From: an uncultured Lachnospiraceae bacterium | Lineage (GTDB): Bacteria > Bacillota > Clostridia > Lachnospirales > Lachnospiraceae | Direction of reading: 5' to 3' | Assembly (NCBI GenBank): GCA_910588865.1 | Contig: CAJUSJ010000086.1 | Coordinates: 1 to 16,919 of the forward strand | Length of the DNA: 16,919 bases | Shown here: one piece after another, positions 1 through 6,508 of the stretch | Position numbering within the stretch: the stretch's first letter is position 1 | How the letters are laid out: each line of letters begins with the position of its first letter | Position numbers and translations under genes: made by a program | The notes under the pieces: model-generated | Seen by the model: only the letters and a program-made list of their open reading frames with translations | Database searches by the model: none | Told to the model about the DNA's origin: nothing

Positions 1-1
1 A

Positions 2-682
2 AAAAATCAGCGTAAACTTTCAACTTTTTGTGTCCAAAGTATTGACATAGGTCCAGAGATCAAGGGGCTGGAAACCGGAATCATACGGGTGGGAACCATC
101 ACCAGCGTCACCTGCCACTGGATGCCCATGCTCATAAAAGGCTTCCAGCAGCTTTATCCCAATGTTCAGTTTGTTTTTCACGACGGCGATTACACCTCCA
201 TACAGGAATGGATCAAAACCGGGCTTGTGGACTTTGGATTTATCTCCCCTTCCGCTGTCACCGGCCTGGAGACCATCAAGATAAAAGACGGTGAAATGCT
301 GGCAGTCCTTCCGAAGAACCACCCGCTGGCCCAAAACACAAAGATCCCTTTGGCCGCCCTGACACAGGAGCCCTTTATCCTGCTGGAAGAGGGACATTAC
401 AACGAACCCTTAGAGGCATTTCACGCCGCCGGACTGGAGCCTGATATTAAGTACACGGTCCACGACGATTTCGCGATCATGACCATGGTGGAAGCCGGAC
501 TGGGCGTAGGCATTCTGGCAAAGCTGATACTATGCCGCGCCAATTATGACATCGTGTGCCTGCCAACCAACCCTCCCGTGTACCGGCAGCTGGCCATCGG
601 CCTCAAAGAAAAAGACAGCCTGCCCATTGCCAGCAAATATTTCATACGATACTTGCTGGAAAATGTGGACAAGCTGCCGTAA
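2..682 (+). CDS. LysR-family transcriptional regulator, C-terminal effector domain (5' truncated by window edge)
   Basis: The reading frame is open from base 2 to a TAA at 680-682, so the gene enters from outside the window; the N-terminal winged helix-turn-helix is not visible. What is seen is the LysR substrate-binding domain: the GLETGIIRVGTITSV entry strand, then LIKGFQQLYPNVQF, DFGFISPSAV, the MLAVLPKNHPLA hinge segment, EPFILLEEGHYNEP, and MVEAGLGVGILAKL near the end. These are the usual landmarks of the periplasmic-binding-protein-like fold that binds a small co-inducer. A GTG at 89 lies inside the conserved domain and is not the true start. LysR proteins often control a divergent neighbour, which would lie to the left, outside the window; the gene to the right is convergent. 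The first 50 bases are AT-rich and poorly conserved, so a damaged N-terminus cannot be excluded. Inducer unknown. Confidence 0.85.
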   Translation, partial: KNQRKLSTFCVQSIDIGPEIKGLETGIIRVGTITSVTCHWMPMLIKGFQQLYPNVQFVFHDGDYTSIQEWIKTGLVDFGFISPSAVTGLETIKIKDGEMLAVLPKNHPLAQNTKIPLAALTQEPFILLEEGHYNEPLEAFHAAGLEPDIKYTVHDDFAIMTMVEAGLGVGILAKLILCRANYDIVCLPTNPPVYRQLAIGLKEKDSLPIASKYFIRYLLENVDKLP

Positions 683-756
683 ACCAGGGGTTTTTTACAG
701 TACCCCATGCTATAAGCACTGCCATAATAGAAACAAATCCCGTTTTTAACCAATCA

Positions 757-781
757 AGCAGGGGGAGGTTCTTCCCCTGCT
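757..781. terminator. Strong hairpin between convergent genes, possible terminator
   Basis: The arms AGCAGGGGGAG and CTTCCCCTGCT pair over 11 positions (one G-T wobble when read on the plus strand) around a GTT triloop. It sits in the 122-bp gap between the LysR gene and the convergent transporter gene, so it could end transcription from either side. There is no proper T-run on either strand; the minus-strand side is followed by TTGATTGGTT, the plus-strand side by GC-rich sequence. It is therefore either a non-canonical terminator or part of the small repeat described at 755-788. Confidence 0.4.
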
Positions 782-804
782 CGCCGTGCCGGGGCGGGGC
801 CGCT

Positions 805-1860
805 TCAGCGGCCATACGCCTCCGCCATATCGGCTGGCCCGGAAATCGGACGCTGGCCCAACTCCGGCTGTGCCTCCGTCCGCCCTCCATCGGGCACCAG
901 CCGGCATACCAGCTTTTCAAGACAGCCGGACAGAGGCAGCATTATGACGGTGCATAAAATATTAAAAACAGAGTGGGCGGCGGCAATGCCGAACAAGGAC
1001 ACCGATTCCGCCAGAAACAGAGGGCTGAAAAAGGCTTTTATCACCCAGAAGACCCCAAGCCACACTCCTGTTCCCATGACATTGAACAGCAGGTGCACCA
1101 TGGCCGCCCGCTTAGCGTTTTTGCTGGTTCCCACCGAAGAAAGCATGGCGGTCGCACAGGTTCCGATATTCTGTCCCATGATAATGGGAATCGCCGCTCC
1201 GTAGGAAACCTGCCCCGTAACGGAAAGGGCCTGCAGAATGCCCACCGAGGCGGAGCTGGACTGGATAATGGCCGTGAGAACCGCCCCCGCCGCCACTCCC
1301 AGAACCGGATTCTGGAACATAACAAACAGACGTTGAAACTCAGGGACGTCCCGAAGGCCGGATACGGCTCCTGACATTGTCTCCATGCCGAACATCAGGG
1401 TAGCGAAGCCCAACAGGGCCAGCCCTGTGTCCTTTTTCCTGTCATTTTTACAAAACATATAGAAAATGACGCCCACCACGGCCAGGACCGGGGCAAAGGA
1501 GGAGGGCTTTAAAAGGGTTACAAACACATTGCCGCTGTCAATTCCCCCAAGGCTTAAAACCCATGCGGTCACCGTAGTGCCGATGTTGGCCCCCATAATG
1601 ACATTGATGGCCTGTCTCAGGGTCATAAGGCCGGAATTGACAAAGCCCACCACCATGACCGTAGCCGCCGAGGAGCTTTGGATCACCGCCGTAACTCCAA
1701 GACCGGCCAAAAGACCGGCAGCCTTGTTTGTGGTCAGCCTTTCCAGAAGGGACTTCAGATTCCCTCCGGCCCTCCGCTCCAGGGCCTGCCCCATAACGTT
1801 CATTCCAAAGAGAAACAGACTTAAACCGCCCATCAGCGTCAGTACATCGAAAATATCCAT
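805..1860 (-). CDS. Na/Pi cotransporter family protein, membrane half only
   Basis: A 351-residue membrane protein of the sodium-dependent phosphate cotransporter family (NptA/YjbB type, PF02690). The family's two inverted repeats are both clear: QSSSAATV at residues 61-68 with GANIGTT at 90-96, and QSSSASVG at 200-207 with GQNIGT at 229-234; the QSSS loops form the substrate and Na+ site in this family. Hydrophobic segments fill residues 5-310. A good ribosome binding site (AAAGGACGGGG) precedes the ATG. It follows the kinase gene by 36 bp, so it is the last gene of a response regulator-kinase-transporter operon, which suggests phosphate-controlled import. Odd point: after residue 332 the text ELGQRPISGPADMAEA resembles the linker that leads to a cytoplasmic PhoU-like domain in ~550-residue relatives, but a stop follows at once. 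Short family members without PhoU exist, so function may be intact. Confidence 0.88.
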   Translation of the reverse strand: MDIFDVLTLMGGLSLFLFGMNVMGQALERRAGGNLKSLLERLTTNKAAGLLAGLGVTAVIQSSSAATVMVVGFVNSGLMTLRQAINVIMGANIGTTVTAWVLSLGGIDSGNVFVTLLKPSSFAPVLAVVGVIFYMFCKNDRKKDTGLALLGFATLMFGMETMSGAVSGLRDVPEFQRLFVMFQNPVLGVAAGAVLTAIIQSSSASVGILQALSVTGQVSYGAAIPIIMGQNIGTCATAMLSSVGTSKNAKRAAMVHLLFNVMGTGVWLGVFWVIKAFFSPLFLAESVSLFGIAAAHSVFNILCTVIMLPLSGCLEKLVCRLVPDGGRTEAQPELGQRPISGPADMAEAYGR

Positions 1861-1896
1861 AAAATCCCCGTCCTTTCTATGACGTTTTTATGGATT

Positions 1897-3600
1897 TCAT
1901 TCTATCAGATGTACATCAAATCTGTTACCAGGGTTTTGTAAAGTTCTTGTAAAGCAGACTTTTATGGTGGTGCCGCTGTTTACGGCACTGTGAACCTCAA
2001 TGTCCCCACCATGCAGTTTTACCCCGTGTTTGACAATGGACAGGCCCAGGCCCGTCCCTCCGATTTCTTTAGAATGGCTTTTATCCACCCGGTAAAACCG
2101 CTCAAAAATCCGCTCCTTGTGCTCCGCCGGGATACCGATTCCGGTGTCCGCGACCCAAAGGACCGCTTTCTCCCCCTCAGATTTAACCGTCACCATGACC
2201 GAACCGTCTCTTCGATTATACTTTATGGCATTGTCACAGAGGTTGAAAACAATGCTTTGCAAAAGCGGTCTGACGCCGCGGACCATAACCGGTTCTCCCC
2301 CAAGGTTCATTTGAACGCCCGCGGTCTCTGCCTGGGGCAAAAGGGTCTCCATGGTCTCGCCTGCCAGAGCGTAAAGGTCCACTTCTTCCCATTTCATGTC
2401 ACCTGGGCCTTCGTCCAGATGGGACAGTCTGATGATGTCATCAACCAGGCGGATCATGCGCTGCGCTTCCCCATAAATCTGTCTCGCGAACCCCGGCACG
2501 TCCTCTGGCCTCACCATGCCGTTTGCCATCAGCTCCGCGCTGCCGGAAATGGTGTGCATGGGGGTTTTCAGCTCATGGGACACATTTGCCGTAAACTCCC
2601 GGCGCAGCTGTTCCGCCTTTTCTTTTTCCGTCACGTCAAGCATCAGCAGGACAATGCCCGAGATCAGGCTCTCCGAAAAAACAGGGCTCGCGTCCAGCTG
2701 GTAGGTTTTGCCGTCCATGTCAAGAAGCAGCTCAGCGTGTTTTCCGCCCCTGGCCTTCTCAAGAAGCTCCCCTACCTTCAGTCCGTGGTTGACGGACAAA
2801 AGATCTTTGCCTGTACAGGAATGGTCTGTCCCAAAAAGCCTCATGGCGGCAGGATTGATGCTTAAAATAACCTTTCTTTCATTGAGAAGGACGATTCCCT
2901 CCGCCATACCCGTGGTCACCGCCTCAAACTCCCTCTGCCTCTTTTTCAGCTCCTCCTCCTGGCTCCTGATCCGGCGCTGCTGTTGGGCAATCCGCTTCAG
3001 CAAAGGCGTCAATTCCTCATATTCCCCACTGTTCAAAGGCGGCTGGTCCAGATTTAATTCATTGAGGGGCTTCACAATGGCCCTGGAAAGATGGAAGGCC
3101 AGCGCCAACGACAGAATCAGCGCCATGGCAAAAATAAGGCACACAGGCAGGGCCATCCCGAGAAGCAAGGTGAGAAGCGTGCTCTGGGCTATGGACAGCC
3201 GCAGCACCGTGCCGTCCGGCAGACGTCTGGCACAATAAAAAAAGCGCTCCAGCAGGGTAGCGGAATAGCGCCGGCTCTCGCCGCTCCCCTGTGACAGCGC
3301 CTGTCTGATTTCTTCCCGTTCCAGATGATTTTCCATTTCAGAAAGATCACCCCGGCTGTCATACAAAACCATTCCGGCGGCGTCTATCCAGGTAATGCGG
3401 TAATCCTTCACGTCAAGCCCCTGAAAATATCCGCTGCCTTCATGAGCCACCCCCTGGGCGGCAAGATCGGCCTGCATCCTCAGCTGCCCCTGCTGGAGGC
3501 CGGAAAAATATCTGTAGAAAACGCCCATAAACAGGGCCATGGAAGAGAGAAATACACCGACGGCAACCACACAGATGGCCCTGAAAATACGTCTTGTCAC
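1897..3600 (-). CDS. PhoR-like membrane sensor histidine kinase
   Basis: A 567-residue two-component sensor kinase. Seen in order: TM1 at about 7-29, an extracytoplasmic stretch of about 110 residues, TM2 at about 141-170, a linker, a PAS domain at about 224-322 (AEGIVLLNERKVILSINPAA), the HisKA H-box FTANVSHELKTPMHTI with the phospho-accepting His342, N-box NLCDNAIKYN at 453-462, G1 DTGIGIP at 485-491, F-box FERFYRVDKSHS and G2 GTGLGLS at 515-521. All catalytic motifs are intact. The GTG start at 3600 shares the bases GTGA with the stop of the upstream response regulator, implying translational coupling. The order matches PhoR of Gram-positive bacteria (TM-extracytoplasmic sensor-TM-PAS-kinase), and the downstream Na/Pi transporter supports a phosphate role. 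The signal is not provable from the sequence; cell-envelope stress kinases such as WalK share the layout. Confidence 0.9.
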   Translation of the reverse strand: MTRRIFRAICVVAVGVFLSSMALFMGVFYRYFSGLQQGQLRMQADLAAQGVAHEGSGYFQGLDVKDYRITWIDAAGMVLYDSRGDLSEMENHLEREEIRQALSQGSGESRRYSATLLERFFYCARRLPDGTVLRLSIAQSTLLTLLLGMALPVCLIFAMALILSLALAFHLSRAIVKPLNELNLDQPPLNSGEYEELTPLLKRIAQQQRRIRSQEEELKKRQREFEAVTTGMAEGIVLLNERKVILSINPAAMRLFGTDHSCTGKDLLSVNHGLKVGELLEKARGGKHAELLLDMDGKTYQLDASPVFSESLISGIVLLMLDVTEKEKAEQLRREFTANVSHELKTPMHTISGSAELMANGMVRPEDVPGFARQIYGEAQRMIRLVDDIIRLSHLDEGPGDMKWEEVDLYALAGETMETLLPQAETAGVQMNLGGEPVMVRGVRPLLQSIVFNLCDNAIKYNRRDGSVMVTVKSEGEKAVLWVADTGIGIPAEHKERIFERFYRVDKSHSKEIGGTGLGLSIVKHGVKLHGGDIEVHSAVNSGTTIKVCFTRTLQNPGNRFDVHLIE

Positions 3601-4271
3601 GTTTTCGCCTCCAGCCGGTACCCTACTCCCCGCACCGTCTCAATATAATCCTTGCGGTCCCCCAGTTTTGAGCGCAGTGTGCCGATATGCACGTCCACTG
3701 TGCGGGTTTCTCCCATATACCCGGCTCCCCAGACCCTCCGCAAAAGCTGGTCCCGGGTAAATACCCTGCCAGGATTATCCATAAACAGCCGAAGCAGTTC
3801 GTATTCCTTTAAGGTGAGCTCAATCCGCTCTCCGCCTGTAAACACCATATGCCGGCCTGTGTTTAACTCCAGGTTCCCCGCCTTAAGGATACAGGCCTCT
3901 TCCCTGGGCCTGGCCCGGCGCAGCACCGCCTTCACACGGGATATCATTTCCATCATCCCAAAAGGCTTTGTGAGATAATCATCAGCCCCCAGATCAAGGG
4001 CCGTCACCTTGTCGTATTCCGTCCCCCTGGCTGTGGCCATAATTACCGGAATCTCCCACCCTGCCCCGGCTGCCCGCAGCCGTTTCAGCAGCTGAACCCC
4101 ATCCTCTCCGGGCAGCATAACGTCAAGAATCACAAGCTCCGGCAGCTCCTCTTCCAGAGCCCGAAAAAAGTCCCCGCCGTTTGAAAACCCCCTGGCCTCA
4201 AATCCGGCGGCATTCAAGGCATAGATCATTAAATCGCGGATTCCGCTGTCATCTTCCACACAAAAAATCAT
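3597..4271 (-). CDS. PhoB/OmpR-family response regulator
   Basis: A 224-residue DNA-binding response regulator. The receiver domain occupies about residues 1-118 with the acidic pocket E6-D7-D8, phosphoacceptor Asp50 (VILDVMLP), Thr80 and Lys102 (LTKPFG). The C-terminal OmpR/PhoB winged helix spans about 128-222 with the recognition-helix region RTVDVHIGTLRSKLG and the closing IETVRGVGYRL. It is the first gene of the operon with the overlapping kinase and the Na/Pi transporter, so it most likely binds upstream of phosphate genes. The start is set by AAGGAG at 4279-4284, 7 nt before the ATG; five of those six bases lie inside an inverted repeat described separately. It lies 78 bp behind the last chemoreceptor gene on the same strand with no obvious terminator between them. 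Confidence 0.9.
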   Translation of the reverse strand: MIFCVEDDSGIRDLMIYALNAAGFEARGFSNGGDFFRALEEELPELVILDVMLPGEDGVQLLKRLRAAGAGWEIPVIMATARGTEYDKVTALDLGADDYLTKPFGMMEMISRVKAVLRRARPREEACILKAGNLELNTGRHMVFTGGERIELTLKEYELLRLFMDNPGRVFTRDQLLRRVWGAGYMGETRTVDVHIGTLRSKLGDRKDYIETVRGVGYRLEAKT

Positions 4272-4279
4272 TTATGGGC

Positions 4280-4333
4280 TCCTTGATTTCCATCTCTCAT
4301 TTCCTGTCCATATTATCGGATAGAAATCAAGGA
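4280..4333 (-). promoter_or_regulatory. Inverted repeat that would hide the Shine-Dalgarno of the response regulator
   Basis: TCCTTGATTTC at 4280-4290 (plus-strand reading) is perfectly complementary to GAAATCAAGGA at 4323-4333, 11 bp with a 32-nt spacer. In the minus-strand mRNA the downstream arm contains five of the six bases of the AAGGAG ribosome binding site. A transcript reading in from the chemoreceptor genes would carry both arms and mask the site; a transcript starting inside the repeat would carry only one arm. Confidence 0.5.
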
Positions 4334-4337
4334 TTTA
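4313..4337 (-). promoter_or_regulatory. Candidate SigD (FliA)-like promoter ahead of the response regulator
   Basis: On the minus strand TAAA (4334-4337) is followed after 13 nt by TCCGATAA (4313-4320), a 7/8 match to the GCCGATAA -10 of flagellar sigma-28/SigD. The usual spacer is 14-16 nt, so this is suboptimal. A GATAAT sigma-A -10 reading overlaps it but lacks a good -35. Start of transcription would fall near 4305, inside the inverted repeat. Confidence 0.25.
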
Positions 4338-4349
4338 TGTACAGCGCGC

Positions 4350-6023
4350 TTACCTCTTTCTCAGATGGAAGGTCTTCACAAGCTCTCTCAGCAGTCCGGC
4401 CTGGGCGCTGAGCTCCTGGCTGGTAGCGGAGCTCTCCTGGGCAGTGGCGGAGTTGACCTGGGTCACGCTGGAGATCTGGCTGATCTGTGCCTCAACCTGT
4501 CCCATGGCGTCCGCCTGTGTCCGGGCATCGGCGGCGATATTGTTGATGGTTCCCACGATTCTCTGGGCCTCCGAGACCGCTCCTTCCAGCTGCTTCGCCG
4601 TAGCGGCGGCAATCCGGTTTCCCTCTTCCACGGCGGTTATGGAACGCTCGATCAGCGCCGCCGTGGATTTGGACGCCTCCGCGGTCTTCCCTGCCAGGTC
4701 CCGCACCTCCTCGGACACCACGGCAAAGCCTTTGCCTGCCGCCCCGGCCCGGGCCGCCTCCACGGAAGCGTTGAGGGCCAGGATATTGGTCTGGAAGGCG
4801 ATATCCTCAATGGCCTTGATGATCTTTCCGATCTCCTTGGAGCTGTTATTGATCTTCTCCATGGCCGCGGTCATCTCCTCCATCTTCTGGTTGCTCTCCG
4901 CAAGATGCCGCCCCACGTCTCCGGCCTGCTTCTGAGCGTGTCCGGCATTGTCGGCGGTCTGCCTGATACGGTCCGCCACCTCCTCCATGGTCTGCACCAG
5001 CCCCTTCACGGCATCTGTCTGATCCACAGCCCCCTGGCTCAGCCCCTGGGAGGCAGAGGACATCTGAGACGCCCCGCCGGAAACACATTCAGAGCTGGAG
5101 ACAATCTGGCTCATGGTTTTGTTAAGATTCTCCAGGATATTATTCAAAGATGTGCGGATAACCGCGAAATCCCCAACATACTCCTGGGTGATCTGGAGAG
5201 TCAGGTCTCCCGAAGCCACGGACTCCAGGGTACTGGATATCTCCCCGATATAATTTTTCAGGCGGCTGATGGTCTTGTCAAAGCTCTGGGCCAGAACACC
5301 GATTTCATCATCCGAATGAATATCATCCATTATATCCTGGCCCATACTCAGCCCCAGATTGCCCTGCTCCAGGGTCTCCGCCAACGCGGTCAGACGGCCA
5401 AGAGGCTTGGTGACTGTCCGCTTGATATAAGCGCCCACAACCATGATTCCCGCGAAAATAAGCGCCACGCCAGCCACAAAGGACAAAATCATCGTGAGAT
5501 TGATCTGGGTAGCCACGTCCGACATGGAAATCCCGGCAAAGATCAGTCCGTCAATCTCTCCGTCAGCGCCTCTTGTAGGCATGTAAGAGCACAGGTGCTC
5601 CTCACCCAGAATCGACGCCCGGCCCACATAGGCCTGCCCCTGCTCCAGCACCACCTCGGACAATTCATCAGAAAGCCGGGTCCCCACTGCCCGCTGGCCG
5701 TTCTGCTGAATGGTCGTATAGGCCCTCTCATTTCCCCGGAAGATGGTAAACTCACACCCCATCTGCTCCTTGAGAGCGTCCAAAAGCGCTGTCCGGTCAT
5801 CCGGGCCACTGTAATTGGCCAGCTCATAGGCCAGCACATTGGTTCCGCTTACACATACGTCCTCCATCATGGACATGGTAAGACGGTAAAACATCAGGAC
5901 ACAGAGAATAACCACCATGGTAATGCTGACCCCCAGCATCGCCGCCACCAGATTTCCCACCTTACGGCCAATACGCCTGGTCTTTTTTCCGCTGTTTTTG
6001 CTTTTTGAAACAATCTTTTCCAT
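4350..6023 (-). CDS. Methyl-accepting chemotaxis protein with single extracytoplasmic Cache domain
   Basis: A 557-residue chemoreceptor. TM1 is at about 23-46, an extracytoplasmic sCache-type domain at about 50-172 (CEFTIFRGNERAYTTI and the GLIFAGIS exit strand are typical), TM2 at about 177-200, HAMP at about 200-255, then the coiled-coil signalling domain with its hairpin tip EDIAFQTNILALNASVEAAR at 406-425, which contacts CheA and CheW. One tip residue differs from the usual LALNAA (Ala to Ser at 420). The sensor domain has three cysteines (57, 90, 145), of which Cys90 and Cys145 sit in conserved-looking strands. No C-terminal NWETF-like CheR tether, as normal for Firmicutes. It starts 29 bp after the FMN_bind lipoprotein and is the last gene of the receptor operon. 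The ribosome site is weak (GGAG only 2 nt before the ATG), so it may depend on upstream translation. Ligand unknown. Confidence 0.9.
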   Translation of the reverse strand: MEKIVSKSKNSGKKTRRIGRKVGNLVAAMLGVSITMVVILCVLMFYRLTMSMMEDVCVSGTNVLAYELANYSGPDDRTALLDALKEQMGCEFTIFRGNERAYTTIQQNGQRAVGTRLSDELSEVVLEQGQAYVGRASILGEEHLCSYMPTRGADGEIDGLIFAGISMSDVATQINLTMILSFVAGVALIFAGIMVVGAYIKRTVTKPLGRLTALAETLEQGNLGLSMGQDIMDDIHSDDEIGVLAQSFDKTISRLKNYIGEISSTLESVASGDLTLQITQEYVGDFAVIRTSLNNILENLNKTMSQIVSSSECVSGGASQMSSASQGLSQGAVDQTDAVKGLVQTMEEVADRIRQTADNAGHAQKQAGDVGRHLAESNQKMEEMTAAMEKINNSSKEIGKIIKAIEDIAFQTNILALNASVEAARAGAAGKGFAVVSEEVRDLAGKTAEASKSTAALIERSITAVEEGNRIAAATAKQLEGAVSEAQRIVGTINNIAADARTQADAMGQVEAQISQISSVTQVNSATAQESSATSQELSAQAGLLRELVKTFHLRKR

Positions 6024-6052
6024 ATCTCCATATCATTTTAAATCTCTTTGTT

Positions 6053-6508
6053 CTAATGACCTGTATTCACATATACTATGCTGGAATCGCCCTTTCTCGC
6101 CTGTTCCAGCACAGCCTCCACCAGCTTCTCAAAAGAATCGTGAGAGGACGTAGCCCCGGTTATGCCGTCAATGCTCCCTTCCCCCTGGTTTTCCAGAAGC
6201 TGTCCCGCGTAATAACGGGTATACTCATTAGGATAGGTGCCATTGCTGTGCAGCATGGTCTGCATATAGGCATTGTCCCAGCTCTTGATAAAGCCACTGG
6301 CATTTTCCGCGTTGTATTCCACAGAAACAATGCCGCCTCCCTTAACCATGATGGTAATATATTCCCTCCACCCATAATTATAGTCAGAAGCTTGGGCTGT
6401 ATAGTATCCATCCTGAAGGCCGTCCCCCTCACCGCATCCGGTCAGGAGTACTGCTGACAGAAGCATTGCCAGCACAAAGAACATCCCTTTGCCGGTTATC
6501 CCTTTCAT
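6053..6508 (-). CDS. FMN_bind-domain lipoprotein (predicted covalently flavinylated)
   Basis: A 151-residue exported lipoprotein. The signal peptide ends in the lipobox LLTGC with the lipidated Cys25, so the mature protein sits on the outer face of the membrane. Residues about 32-137 form an FMN_bind domain (PF04205): DGYYTAQASDYNYGW, the strand GGGIVSVEYNAENASGF, YPNEYTRYYAGQLL, and the flavin-attachment motif DGITGAT at 114-120. ApbE-type transferases attach FMN to the final Thr (here Thr120) of such DxxTGAT motifs in NqrC, RnfG and extracellular flavoproteins; that is family knowledge, not shown here. It resembles single-domain 'membrane immunogen' lipoproteins (COG4939 type). The ATG overlaps the stop of the upstream double-Cache receptor (ATGA at 6505-6508) and the next receptor follows 29 bp later, so it is co-expressed with chemoreceptors. 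No ApbE or electron-transfer partner is encoded in the window. Confidence 0.88.
   Translation of the reverse strand: MKGITGKGMFFVLAMLLSAVLLTGCGEGDGLQDGYYTAQASDYNYGWREYITIMVKGGGIVSVEYNAENASGFIKSWDNAYMQTMLHSNGTYPNEYTRYYAGQLLENQGEGSIDGITGATSSHDSFEKLVEAVLEQARKGDSSIVYVNTGH

Noticed and set aside
686..706. GGGGT/ACCCC hairpin with a T-run just after the LysR stop, as its terminator
   Set aside because: Only five pairs with the T-run inside the loop, not after the stem, so it does not look like an intrinsic terminator.
1990..2865. A plus-strand open frame of 291 codons opposite the histidine kinase
   Set aside because: Antisense shadow of a kinase with all its motifs intact.
4365..6008. A plus-strand open frame of 547 codons opposite the single-Cache receptor gene
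   Set aside because: It mirrors the receptor gene codon for codon on the other strand, has His/Gly/Leu-rich nonsense composition, no ribosome site and no recognisable domain. The minus-strand receptor is unmistakable.
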